Of a stretch of DNA of 64,000 nt, positions 38,825 through 46,513 are shown in pieces; position 1 is the stretch's first letter, and each line of letters begins with the position of its first letter. Origin of the DNA: Glycomyces sp. NRRL B-16210 (lineage in GTDB: Bacteria; Actinomycetota; Actinomycetes; Mycobacteriales; Micromonosporaceae); assembly GCF_000719515.1 (NCBI RefSeq), contig NZ_JOGR01000002.1, positions 248,001 to 312,000 of the forward strand, read 5' to 3'. Position numbers and translations under genes: made by a program. The notes beneath the pieces were generated by a model. It was not told where the DNA came from. It saw only the letters and a program-made list of their open reading frames with translations, and did no database searches.

Positions 38825-39640
38825 TCAGCGGAACGCGGCGGCGTTGCGCTCGGCCCAGGTCGCGAAGGCGACCGGAGGCCGCCCGAGGAGGCGTTCGACC
38901 TCGCCGCCGACCTCCCGCTCCGCCTCGGTCGGGTTGCCGAGGGTCTCCAACGCCCCCTCGACGACCTCGGCGGGCCAGAACCGCGTGAACCGCGCGAACG
39001 CCTCGTCGCGGGTCAGCTCCTCGAACGCGACGGGTTCGCCGATGGCCGCGCCGATCGCCGCGGCCTGCTCGCGCGGGCTCACCGGCGCGGGGCCGGTGAG
39101 CGTGTAGCGCCGCCCGGCGTGGCCGTCTTCGGTGAGGGCCTTGGCGGCCACCGCCGCGATGTCGGCGGGGTCGATGAACGGCAGGCCCACGTCGCCGAAC
39201 GGGGCCGCGATGGCCCGCGCGGTGCGAACCGGCTCGGCCCAAAGGAACGCGTTCGAATGGAAGCCGCTCGGACGCAGGATCGTCCACTCCAGACCCGATT
39301 CGGTGACGGCCGCTTCGAGCGCCTGCTGCGAGCGGTCGTCGCGGGTGACGGCGCGCTGGCTCGACAGCAGGACCACCCGGACGATCCCGGCGGCCGCGGC
39401 GACCTCCAGGACCGGGGCGAGATCCAGGCCTTGGTCACGGGTGAGCAGGAACAGCCGGTCGGCCCCTTCGAAGGCGGCCTTCAAGGTCGCGGGCTCGGCG
39501 AGGTCGGCGCGGACGTGGACGGCCCCTTCGGGCAGCTCGGCCGCGCCGCGCGAAACGGCGGTGACGGGCTCCCCCGCGGCGAGCAGGGCCTCCACGAGCG
39601 GGCGGCCGACGTTGCCGGTGGCTCCGGTTACGACGATCAT
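38825..39640 (-). CDS. NmrA-family NAD(P)-binding reductase
   Basis: 271 residues; AAGGAG precedes ATG 39640. MIVVTGATGNVGRPLVEALL (GxxGxxG), VTAVSRGAAELPEGAV, VRADLAEPATLKAAFEGADR, LFLLTRDQ, VVLLSSQRAVTRDDRS, LRPSGFHSNAFLWAEPVRTA, and the tail RPPVAFATWAERNAAAF. Clearly related to the protein at 24493-25320. Divergent from an HxlR regulator (39746). Likely NAD(P)H-dependent quinone or enone reductase induced by electrophiles; inferred from gene pairing. Confidence 0.92.
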   Translation of the reverse strand: MIVVTGATGNVGRPLVEALLAAGEPVTAVSRGAAELPEGAVHVRADLAEPATLKAAFEGADRLFLLTRDQGLDLAPVLEVAAAAGIVRVVLLSSQRAVTRDDRSQQALEAAVTESGLEWTILRPSGFHSNAFLWAEPVRTARAIAAPFGDVGLPFIDPADIAAVAAKALTEDGHAGRRYTLTGPAPVSPREQAAAIGAAIGEPVAFEELTRDEAFARFTRFWPAEVVEGALETLGNPTEAEREVGGEVERLLGRPPVAFATWAERNAAAFR

Positions 39641-39722
39641 GTTCGGTCTCTCCTTGACTCGGTGATGCACGGTGTCGCTGGTGAGGCCAAAGCTAGGAGC
39701 CTCGTCGCGGTTCCGGAAGAAC

Positions 39723-39736
39723 GCACCTCGAAGTAA
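39723..39736. promoter_or_regulatory. HxlR operator candidate
   Basis: GCACCTCGAAGTAA matches GCACTTCGAAGTGC at the other HxlR/reductase gap (30184-30197) at 11 of 14 positions. It lies in the divergent gap, 10 bases before the HxlR start. Confidence 0.5.
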
Positions 39737-39745
39737 GCTCATGTC

Positions 39746-40138
39746 GTGCTCGTAGGAAATCAGGTGCCCTGGCCCGGCTCGACCGGCGGCAGTGAGACGT
39801 TTCACGCCAAGTGCCCGGCCGTGCAGGTGCTCGACCACATCACCAGCCGCTGGGGCATCTGGGTCCTGATCGGCTTGCGCGAGAAGGAACTCCGGTTCTT
39901 CGAACTGCGCGAGCGCATCGAGGGCGTCAGCGAGAAGATGCTCTCGCAGACCCTCCGCAACCTCGTCGCCGACGGCCTCGTGTGGCGCCGGGTCGAGCCG
40001 ACGGTGCCGCCGCAGGTGACGTACGGCCTCACCGAACTCGGCGAGGGCACCGCCGACCACCTGTCGGGCATGTTCGACTGGATCCGCGGTAACGCCGAGA
40101 CCATCATGGACGCTCAGGCGAAGGCTGCCGAGGGCTAA
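39746..40138 (+). CDS. HxlR-family transcriptional regulator
   Basis: 130 residues from GTG 39746. FHAKCPAVQVLDHITSRWGI carries the conserved cysteine before helix 1; then WVLIGLREKELRFFELRERI, EGVSEKMLSQTLRNLVADGL and wing PPQVTYGLTELG. Divergent from the NmrA reductase it probably represses. Its stop overlaps the end of the convergent nitrilase-family gene by 4 bases. Confidence 0.93.
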   Translation: MLVGNQVPWPGSTGGSETFHAKCPAVQVLDHITSRWGIWVLIGLREKELRFFELRERIEGVSEKMLSQTLRNLVADGLVWRRVEPTVPPQVTYGLTELGEGTADHLSGMFDWIRGNAETIMDAQAKAAEG

Positions 40139-40869
40139 AACCGCAACTCGGCCTTGACGATGCGTCCGGGCCGGTCGTCGGCCCGAGCCGCGACCGAACC
40201 GTCCGGCGCCCACACGGCCGAGGCGCCCACGGTCTTGGGGTAGTCGCTTCCCGGGCCCGCGAAGCAGCTCTGGACCACCCACATGCCGTACCCGGTCGCG
40301 AGCTGCGGCATCCGCTTGTCGCGCTTGGGAAGACCTGTAGGCGTGAAGAGCGAGCCGGCCACGTACGCGTCGATGCCGCCCAGGCCCGATGCGCGCGCGT
40401 GTTCGGCGGTGTCCGCCGCGTGCTCGAACATCATGGTGTCGCGGCAGATCGCGAGGCCGAGCCGCCAGCCGTCGAGCGTCATGACGGTCGGCGAGGACGC
40501 GGCGGCGAAGCGGCGGGCTTCGTCCTCGTCGGGATGGATCTTGCGGTAGACCACCGTGGTGGTGGAGGCGTCGAACCGGATCATCGCGATGTGCTCGGTC
40601 CCGTCGGCGTCCCGGATCGGCGCGCCGGCCAGCGCGACCGAGCCGGTCTCGGCGCAGGCCAAGGTGATGACCGCCAATGCGGGGTCGTCGAGTGGGACGG
40701 GCGGGGCCGAGAGGGCGTAGGAGGTGAGCGACAGCTCGGGGAAGACGACGAGCCGCGCCCCGGCCGCGCGGATCGCCGCGGCGTGGGCGGCGGCGTTGCG
40801 GGCGAGGTCGCCGGGACGCAGTTCGGGCTGTGCGGCGGCGACGGTCAACGGGTCGGGGAGGTCGCTCAT
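40135..40869 (-). CDS. Carbon-nitrogen hydrolase (nitrilase superfamily)
   Basis: 244 residues from ATG 40869. All three catalytic residues are visible: Glu in LVVFPELSLTSY, Lys in VYRKIHPDEDE and Cys in LGLAICRDTMMFE. Other family marks: TVAAAQPELRPGDLARNAAA at the start, GSVALAGAPIRDADG, and ASAVWAPDGSVAARADD near the end. It hydrolyses an amide or nitrile C-N bond in the cytosol; the substrate is not predictable. The long open upstream extension to 41175 crosses repeats and is not used. Confidence 0.92.
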   Translation of the reverse strand: MSDLPDPLTVAAAQPELRPGDLARNAAAHAAAIRAAGARLVVFPELSLTSYALSAPPVPLDDPALAVITLACAETGSVALAGAPIRDADGTEHIAMIRFDASTTTVVYRKIHPDEDEARRFAAASSPTVMTLDGWRLGLAICRDTMMFEHAADTAEHARASGLGGIDAYVAGSLFTPTGLPKRDKRMPQLATGYGMWVVQSCFAGPGSDYPKTVGASAVWAPDGSVAARADDRPGRIVKAELRF

Positions 40870-41509
40870 GCCCCGAGCGTATCCGGGGGAGACGCAAGCG
40901 CGGGCGATGCGATGGGCGGCGATGGGACGGAGAAGTGGAGGCGGGGGAAAGGCGCGGATGCGCGCCCCGCGGTCGGGCGTGTCGGACCGCAGGTCCCCCC
41001 GTTTCAAAAGTGACAGGAGGGTACGACAATTGGAGGCGAGCCGGAGGGGCCCCGGCCCCCGGGGTCGGGTGTGTCGGGGGACTGGTCCCCCCGATTCAAA
41101 AGTGCCTCGGGGGTGCGACAAGAGGTTACGACAATTCGCGGAGGAGGCCGGGGGTTTGCCATCCCTAACCCCCACCCTCCCGAGAGGGGAAGGAAGTCTG
41201 GCGCAAGCGTTGCTCGGGCCACCGACAGGAATCGGGTCGAAAAGCCGCTGAGCGGCGGTTGTTCACCGGAAAGCGTGAGTGAAGGCGAGTAATCGTCGGT
41301 GCGGGGTGCGGGGTGCGGGGTGCGCGTCCGGCTTGGCCGAGTGGTTCGCGTGCCATGGCCGCGCTAGCATCGGCGCGGTGCAGCCGCGCACGGCCGCCGC
41401 GACGCAGTCCCCTGCCGCGCAACGGCACCTACACACCCGGACCACCCGGCGGCCCCGCCTCGCACACGCATTCGACGGCACCCGGCCCCACCGACCTAGG
41501 GAGCGACAC
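40870..41509. other. Gene-free region with a 92-bp direct repeat
   Basis: 640 bases between divergent genes. Two 92-bp direct copies start at 40971 (GGTCGGGCGTGTCGG) and 41063 (GGTCGGGTGTGTCGG); both contain GGTCCCCCCG-TTCAAAAGTG and TACGACAATT. Further on are GTGCGGG repeated about three times near 41300 and palindromic CTCCCGAGAGGGG near 41178. No credible gene. Confidence 0.65.
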
Positions 41510-42247
41510 ATGGCACGCACGGCAGTGGTCAGCGGCGGCGGCACCGGCATCGGTCTCGCCCTCGCCAAGCGCTTCGCCGCCGACGGCGACCAAGTCGTCC
41601 TCGTCGGCCGCCGAGAACACGTCCTCGCCGAAGCCGCCGCGACCATCGGCGCCGCCTTCGTGCCCGCCGACCTTGAGACCGTCGAAGGCGCCGCACATGT
41701 CGCCCGCTTCACCGCCGACCGCTTCGGCACCGTCGACGTCATCGCCGCGGCCGCCGGCGGCAACACCGCCCGGAACGCCCCCGCGGACCTCACCGACCTC
41801 GAACGCGCCTCATGGGCCTGGAACGCCAACCTGCGCCTCAACGTCATGACCACCGTGCACCTCGTCGAAGGACTCAAACCGCTCCTCAACGACCACGGTC
41901 GCATCCTCCTGTTCAGCTCCATCGCCGCCTACCGCGGCTCCGGCACCGGCAGCTACGCCGCCTCCAAGGCCGCACTGCACCCGTACGCGATCGACCTCTC
42001 CGGCGAACTCGGCGCGCGCGGCGTCACCGCCAACGTCATCGCCCCCGGCTACGTCGAGGACACCGAGTTCTTCGGCGACACCATGACCGAGCAGCGCCGT
42101 GCGACCCTCGCCGGTCAAGCCGACAACAAGCGCCCCGGCAATCCCGAGGACATCGCCTCGCTCGCCGGATGGCTCGCCTCGCGCGAAGCGGGCCACGTGA
42201 CGGCCCAGATCATCCAGTCCAACGGCGGCGCCCTGGCCGGGCGGTAG
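41510..42247 (+). CDS. Short-chain dehydrogenase/reductase
   Basis: 245 residues; AGGGAG at 41498-41503 precedes ATG 41510. TAVVSGGGTGIGLALAKRFA (cofactor loop), VVLVGRREHVLAEA, VDVIAAAAGGNTAR (in place of NNAG), LLFSSIAAYRGSGTGSYAAS with catalytic Ser and Tyr-x3-Lys (YAASK), and VTANVIAPGYVEDTEF. The classical SDR core is complete. Substrate unknown; FabG-like reductases look similar. The metallophosphoesterase gene follows after 3 bases, so they are one transcript. Confidence 0.94.
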   Translation: MARTAVVSGGGTGIGLALAKRFAADGDQVVLVGRREHVLAEAAATIGAAFVPADLETVEGAAHVARFTADRFGTVDVIAAAAGGNTARNAPADLTDLERASWAWNANLRLNVMTTVHLVEGLKPLLNDHGRILLFSSIAAYRGSGTGSYAASKAALHPYAIDLSGELGARGVTANVIAPGYVEDTEFFGDTMTEQRRATLAGQADNKRPGNPEDIASLAGWLASREAGHVTAQIIQSNGGALAGR

Positions 42248-42250
42248 GGG

Positions 42251-43477
42251 ATGTCGACCGCCTGGTTCATAGTCCGCCTGCTGGTGGTGACCGTGGGATT
42301 CGCCGCGCTGCACGGCTACGTGTGGTGGCGGCTGTGCAAGGACACGACGAAGCCCGGCTCGCGCTGGCGCTGGATGGGTGCGATCGCACTGGGCACGTTG
42401 GCGATCCTCGGCCTGCTCGCGCGGTCCTTCGCCCCGTCCGGTGCGCCGTTGGCCTTCCAGGCGGCGGTCGGCTGGCCCGGATGGATCTGGTTCGGCGTCT
42501 TCATGTACCTGTTCGGCCTGCTGGTGGCGACCGAACCCCTGCGCTGGCTCCTCCTGCGCCGCAAGAAGAACCTGAAGTACCCGGGCCCTCCACTCGAGAC
42601 GCCCGAGCCCGACACCGCCACTGAGGACGATCCACAGTCAACCGGACACACTCGACGCCTCCTCGTCTCCCGCGCGATCGGCCTCGGCGCCACGTCGGCC
42701 GCCCTCGCCACCGTCGGCCACGGCCTCTACGAGGGCCACCGCACCCCGCCGCTCAAAACCGTGACCGTGCCCCTCGCGCGCCTGGACCGGCGCTTCGACG
42801 GCTACCGCATCGCCGTCGTCGGCGACACCCACTTCTCGGCCATGCGCGGGCGCGGCTACTGCGAACGCGTGGTCGACCAGATCAACCGGACTCAGGCCGA
42901 CCTCATCGCGTTCGTCGGCGACCTCGCCAGCAACGAGGCCGACCAGATCCGCGACGCCACCGACCCCCTCGCCCGGCTCCAATCGCGCGACGGCGCCTTC
43001 TTCGTGGCCGGGAACGCCGAGCACTACGTCGGCGCCGACGCCTGGTACGACCGCGTGGAGGAACTCGGCATGACCGGCCTCCCGAACACGCGCGTCGAAC
43101 TGCCCGGCTTCGACCTCGCCGGCGTCAACGACCTCATCGTCGACCAGCGCGGCCTCAAGGACGAGACCGGCCCCGACTTCGAAGCGGCCCTCGGCGACCG
43201 CGACCCCGACCGGGCCGTGATCCTGATGGCCCACCAGCCCAACGCCATCGACCGGGCCATCGACTACGGCCTCGACCTCCAGCTCTCCGGCCACACCCAC
43301 GGCGGCCAGATGTGGCCGGTGCACTACCTGTCGCGCCTGCGCAGCGGCCAGCTCACCGGCCTCGAACGCCACGGGGACGCGCAGGTCTACGTCACCAACG
43401 GCGCCGGCACGAACGGCCCGCCGATCCGGGTGGGCGCCGAAGCCGACATCACCGTCCTGACGCTCCGCTCCGGCTGA
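42251..43477 (+). CDS. Membrane-anchored metallophosphoesterase (YkuE-like)
   Basis: 408 residues. N-terminal membrane helices (FIVRLLVVTVGFAALHGYVW; GAIALGTLAILGLLARSF; GWIWFGVFMYLFGLLVA), a linker, a further helix (ATSAALATVGHGLYEG), then the calcineurin-like domain: IAVVGDTHFSA (D-x-H), LIAFVGDLASNEADQIRD (GD), FFVAGNAEHYVGAD (GNxEH), VILMAHQPNAIDRA (H) and LQLSGHTHGGQMWPVHYL (GHTHGGQ). Members hydrolyse phosphodiesters, often outside or at the membrane face; YkuE-type enzymes need Mn/Zn. Co-transcribed with the SDR. Confidence 0.93.
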   Translation: MSTAWFIVRLLVVTVGFAALHGYVWWRLCKDTTKPGSRWRWMGAIALGTLAILGLLARSFAPSGAPLAFQAAVGWPGWIWFGVFMYLFGLLVATEPLRWLLLRRKKNLKYPGPPLETPEPDTATEDDPQSTGHTRRLLVSRAIGLGATSAALATVGHGLYEGHRTPPLKTVTVPLARLDRRFDGYRIAVVGDTHFSAMRGRGYCERVVDQINRTQADLIAFVGDLASNEADQIRDATDPLARLQSRDGAFFVAGNAEHYVGADAWYDRVEELGMTGLPNTRVELPGFDLAGVNDLIVDQRGLKDETGPDFEAALGDRDPDRAVILMAHQPNAIDRAIDYGLDLQLSGHTHGGQMWPVHYLSRLRSGQLTGLERHGDAQVYVTNGAGTNGPPIRVGAEADITVLTLRSG

Positions 43478-43521
43478 ACGCGCACCGGCCCCGCCTTGGC
43501 GACCGGATCTAGGATGGCGCC

Positions 43522-44280
43522 ATGGACGATCCGCCCGCCTCCCGGCTCGGCTCCCCGCAGCGCCACTGGGACGCCGCCGAAGGCGCCCCCGCGCTCGCGC
43601 CGAAGACGGCCCCCGCCGTCGCCGACCTCGACGACTTCACCGCCCGCGTCGCCCTGCGCAGCCCGCGCTGGCAGGGCCCTGTGCTGCTGTTCGCCTTCGC
43701 GGTGGTCTGCGCGGTGTGCGCCGTGATCCCCGATTCGAGTTTCACTTCCCTCTCCGCCGAGACCCGCGGCCCGCTGTTCGGGACGCTCTCGGCGGTCCTG
43801 GTCGCGGCCTCGGCCGCCGTCCTCTTCTGGGACCTCCGCACCCGCGCGAGCGCCTACCGCGAGGCCTACGATCGCTTCGCCGAGTACGGGATCACCGCCC
43901 GGTCGTTCCTGACCCCGCTCAACGTCGGCCATGAGCAGTTCGAGCCGGCGTGGGTGCTCATCGACGCCGACCTGCCCGGGCCGCAGGCCGCCCGCCTCCA
44001 CGCCGCGTTCGGCTCCTGGATCGACGCCGTGGTCGCCGACCGGGAGACCGCCGAGCACGTGCGCCGCTGGTCCCGGACCACGACCGACCCCTACCCGAGC
44101 GAGAAGCTGTTCGGCCCCGAAGCCGCGGGTGGATTCCTCACCGGCAACCTGCACCGCAGCCGCTGGCACCTCCTGATCCCGTCGGGGCCTCCCGGCGAGC
44201 GGACCCGCTGGAAGATCCGGTCGATCCACGACGGCGACACCTCCGGCGAACCGGTCCCGGTCGTCGGCGCCGAACCCTAG
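43522..44280 (+). CDS. Hypothetical membrane protein of the FGPEAAGGF family (paralog B)
   Basis: 252 residues. Two hydrophobic helices (PVLLFAFAVVCAVCAVIP; GTLSAVLVAASAAVLFW), then a soluble domain: REAYDRFAEYGITARSFLTP, LHAAFGSWIDAVVADRE, and LFGPEAAGGFLTGNLHRSRW followed by LLIPSG. It shares order of elements and the FGPEAAGGF...S-x-W-x-LL-x-P ending with the protein at 21012-21794. Family unnamed, role unknown. It stands 44 bases after the metallophosphoesterase gene and may be part of that transcript. Confidence 0.8.
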   Translation: MDDPPASRLGSPQRHWDAAEGAPALAPKTAPAVADLDDFTARVALRSPRWQGPVLLFAFAVVCAVCAVIPDSSFTSLSAETRGPLFGTLSAVLVAASAAVLFWDLRTRASAYREAYDRFAEYGITARSFLTPLNVGHEQFEPAWVLIDADLPGPQAARLHAAFGSWIDAVVADRETAEHVRRWSRTTTDPYPSEKLFGPEAAGGFLTGNLHRSRWHLLIPSGPPGERTRWKIRSIHDGDTSGEPVPVVGAEP

Positions 44281-44326
44281 GGCCGAACCGGCCCGGGTTG
44301 TCACACCCTCCGGTTAGGGTCGGGCG

Positions 44327-45028
44327 ATGGACATCATCCTCATCCCCGGCTTCTGGCTCGACGCCTCCTCGTGGAGCGAGATCACGCCCGCCCTCGAGAA
44401 GGCCGGGCACCGCGCCCACGCGCTCACCCTCCCCGGCATGGAGTCCCGCGACGCCGACCGCACCGGCATCACGCTGCGCGACCACGTCGACGCCGTGGTC
44501 GCCGCCGTCGACGCGATCGACGGCCCGGTGGTGCTCGCCGGCCACTCGGGCGGCGGCGCGGTCGCCCACGCGGTGGCCGACGCCCGTCCCGACAAGATCG
44601 CACGCGTGATCTATGTGGACTCCGCGCCGCTCGGCCCCGGAGGGGTCATCAACGACGAGCTGCCGGTCGTGGACGGCGAGATCCCGCTGCCGGATTGGAA
44701 CGTCTTCGAGGACGAAGACCTCGTGGACCTCACCGACGAGATCCGCGAGGCCTTCCGCGCCGCGTCGATCCCGACCCCGAAGGGCGTCGCCTTCGACAAG
44801 CAGGTCCTCGGCGACGAGCGCCGCTACGACGTGCCGATCACGATCATCTGCTGCGAGTTCCCCAGCGCGATGATCCTCGCCTGGCTCGAAGGGGGCGCGC
44901 CGTTCGTGAAGGAGATCGCGGCCATCAAGGACGTGAGCTACATCGACCTGCCGACCGGCCACTGGCCCCAGTTCACCAAACCGGCCGAACTCGCCTCGGC
45001 GATCCTCTCAGCGGTCGGCAAGTCCTGA
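44327..45028 (+). CDS. Alpha/beta-fold hydrolase (EstC/MenH-like)
   Basis: 233 residues. ILIPGFWLDASSWSEITPAL (oxyanion region), nucleophile elbow VVLAGHSGGGAVAHAVAD (Ser about 72), VIYVDSAPLGPGG, an acid region near ITIICCEFPSAM and the catalytic His in YIDLPTGHWPQF. A serine hydrolase of the AB_hydrolase_1 type; substrate unknown. The 3' end (KS-stop with flank) is duplicated as a 48-bp repeat just downstream. Confidence 0.92.
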   Translation: MDIILIPGFWLDASSWSEITPALEKAGHRAHALTLPGMESRDADRTGITLRDHVDAVVAAVDAIDGPVVLAGHSGGGAVAHAVADARPDKIARVIYVDSAPLGPGGVINDELPVVDGEIPLPDWNVFEDEDLVDLTDEIREAFRAASIPTPKGVAFDKQVLGDERRYDVPITIICCEFPSAMILAWLEGGAPFVKEIAAIKDVSYIDLPTGHWPQFTKPAELASAILSAVGKS

Positions 45029-45129
45029 CGTGCGGCACCGCCTGACTCGCCGCAACGCCTGGTCGGCAAGTTCTGACATGCGGAACCGACTGACCTGCTG
45101 CAACGTCTGACCTGCCGCACCGCCTGACC
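45013..45129 (+). repeat. 48-bp repeats of a hydrolase gene 3' end
   Basis: GGTCGGCAAGTCCTGACGTG (45013, contains the real stop at 45026-45028) and GGTCGGCAAGTTCTGACATG (45061) open two 48-bp copies; a partial third (CCTGCCGCACCGCCTGACC) runs to 45129. The second copy keeps the GTCGGCAAG-TGA pattern. Confidence 0.82.
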
Positions 45130-45148
45130 GGCGCAGGCGGCCGGGGCC

Positions 45149-45307
45149 TCACTTCCGGGCCCGGCCGCCCCGCCGCTTCGCATCGGACCTGCCCCGATCG
45201 GTGTCGGCGTCCTTGGTCTCGAAGTGCCGGTCGAGCACGTACCTGACGACCTCGCGGGCGACGGCCATGCCCACCGACACCACCACGGCCCTGAACAGCA
45301 GTCCCAT
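45149..45307 (-). CDS. Small membrane-associated protein with basic tail
   Basis: 52 residues from ATG 45307, with GGGGAG 5 bases upstream. MGLLFRAVVVSVGMAVAREV forms one hydrophobic or amphipathic helix, followed by VRYVLDRHFETKDADTDRGR and a strongly basic end SDAKRRGGRARK. No family recognised. Codon use (C/G at third positions) fits a real gene. It lies between two forward-strand hydrolase genes on the opposite strand and would be a single-gene unit. Evidence is the ribosome site and coherent composition only. Confidence 0.55.
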   Translation of the reverse strand: MGLLFRAVVVSVGMAVAREVVRYVLDRHFETKDADTDRGRSDAKRRGGRARK

Positions 45308-45502
45308 TCCAGCTCCCCTCGCGCGGGCGAACGGCGCTTCGATTCCAGCGCCGGCCTCGCCCACCTCGCGCGAGCGGACGGCGCCCGCGTTCCGCGATCT
45401 GCACTGAAGGTGCCCGCGAAGACCGCCACGCAAACCCGCACCGCCCCGACCTGCGGTATCGTCGTGGCACCGCAGTCCCGAACCGACGTTCCACGAGGCG
45501 CC

Positions 45503-46339
45503 ATGACCAATTGGAATCGCAAGCGCATGCGCGAGCGGTACACGCTCGCGACCGCCTCGCCCGAACCCGACGAGCACTTCGAGAGCCGCTGGACCCGCCT
45601 CGACGGGCTGCGCCTCCACCACCGCGCGACCCGCGTCGACCCGCCCGGGCGCGTCCCGGTCCTCCTCGTCCACGGTCTCGCCGTCTCCCACCGCTATCTG
45701 ATGCCCCTCGCGGCCGAACTCGCCGGCGAGCACCCGGTCCGCGTGGTCGACATGCCCGGGTTCGGCCTCAGCGACGACCCGAAACCGGCCCTCGGCGTGC
45801 CCGCGCTCGCCGACCGCCTCGCCGAGTGGCTGACCGCCACCGGGACCGCGCCGGCCGCCGTCCTCGGCAACTCCTTCGGCGCGCAGGTCGCCTCCGCCCT
45901 CGCCGTGCGCCACCCTGAACTCGTGCAGAGCCTCATCCTCGTGGGCCCCACCATGGACCCGCGGGCGCGGACGAAGACCCGCCAGGCCCTGCGGTGGCTC
46001 CGCGGGATCCCGAGCGAGGACCCGAGCCAGCTCCCGATCGTCCTGCGCGACCTGGTGGACGCCGGGGCCCGCCGCGCCTGGCGCACCTTCGGGATCGCTC
46101 TTGACGACCGCATCGAGCGCCGCCTGCCCGAGGTCGCCGCGCCCACGCTCGTCACGCGCGGCGCCGCCGAAGCGGTCGCGCCGCAGCGCTGGGTCGAGGA
46201 GATCGTGGACCTGCTGCCGCACGGCGAACTCGCCGTCGTCCCCGAAGGCCCGCACGACGGCACTTACACGACCGCAGAGGAACTCGCCGCGCTCGTCCTG
46301 CCGTTCCTAGAACGCACGACGGCCGACCGGACCGGCTGA
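45503..46339 (+). CDS. Alpha/beta-fold hydrolase
   Basis: 278 residues from ATG 45503. VPVLLVHGLAVSHRYLMPLA (HG oxyanion motif), VRVVDMPGFGLSDDPK, nucleophile AAVLGNSFGAQVASALAVRH (Ser about 133 in GNSFG), LVGPTMDPRART, and the catalytic His in VVPEGPHDGTYT. AB_hydrolase_1 family, resembling hydrolases of aromatic-ring cleavage products, but the substrate is not predictable. Its last 21 codons, stop and flank are duplicated downstream (121-bp period). Confidence 0.92.
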   Translation: MTNWNRKRMRERYTLATASPEPDEHFESRWTRLDGLRLHHRATRVDPPGRVPVLLVHGLAVSHRYLMPLAAELAGEHPVRVVDMPGFGLSDDPKPALGVPALADRLAEWLTATGTAPAAVLGNSFGAQVASALAVRHPELVQSLILVGPTMDPRARTKTRQALRWLRGIPSEDPSQLPIVLRDLVDAGARRAWRTFGIALDDRIERRLPEVAAPTLVTRGAAEAVAPQRWVEEIVDLLPHGELAVVPEGPHDGTYTTAEELAALVLPFLERTTADRTG

Positions 46340-46512
46340 CCGGAGCATTCGCCCAGAGGCGGTACCCGAGAGATGCTGGTACCGCGTGGCCCGCTGCGAG
46401 GAACTCGCCGCGTTAGTCCTGCCGTTTCTCGAACGCACGACAGCCGACCGACCCGGCTGACCGGGGCACCCGCCCGAGGCGGCACCAGCACGCCGGTACC
46501 GCACCGCCCGCC
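46277..46512 (+). repeat. 121-bp tandem duplication of a hydrolase gene 3' end
   Basis: GAGGAACTCGCCGCG starts at 46277 (in the gene) and 46398. In the copy the codons for ELAALVLPFLERTTADRTG-stop are kept with almost only silent changes (CTC/TTA, TTC/TTT, CTA/CTC, ACG/ACA, CGG/CGA) and one replacement (T to P). Flank similarity continues to GCTGGTACCGC/CGCCGGTACCGC. Confidence 0.88.
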
Positions 46513-46513
46513 G

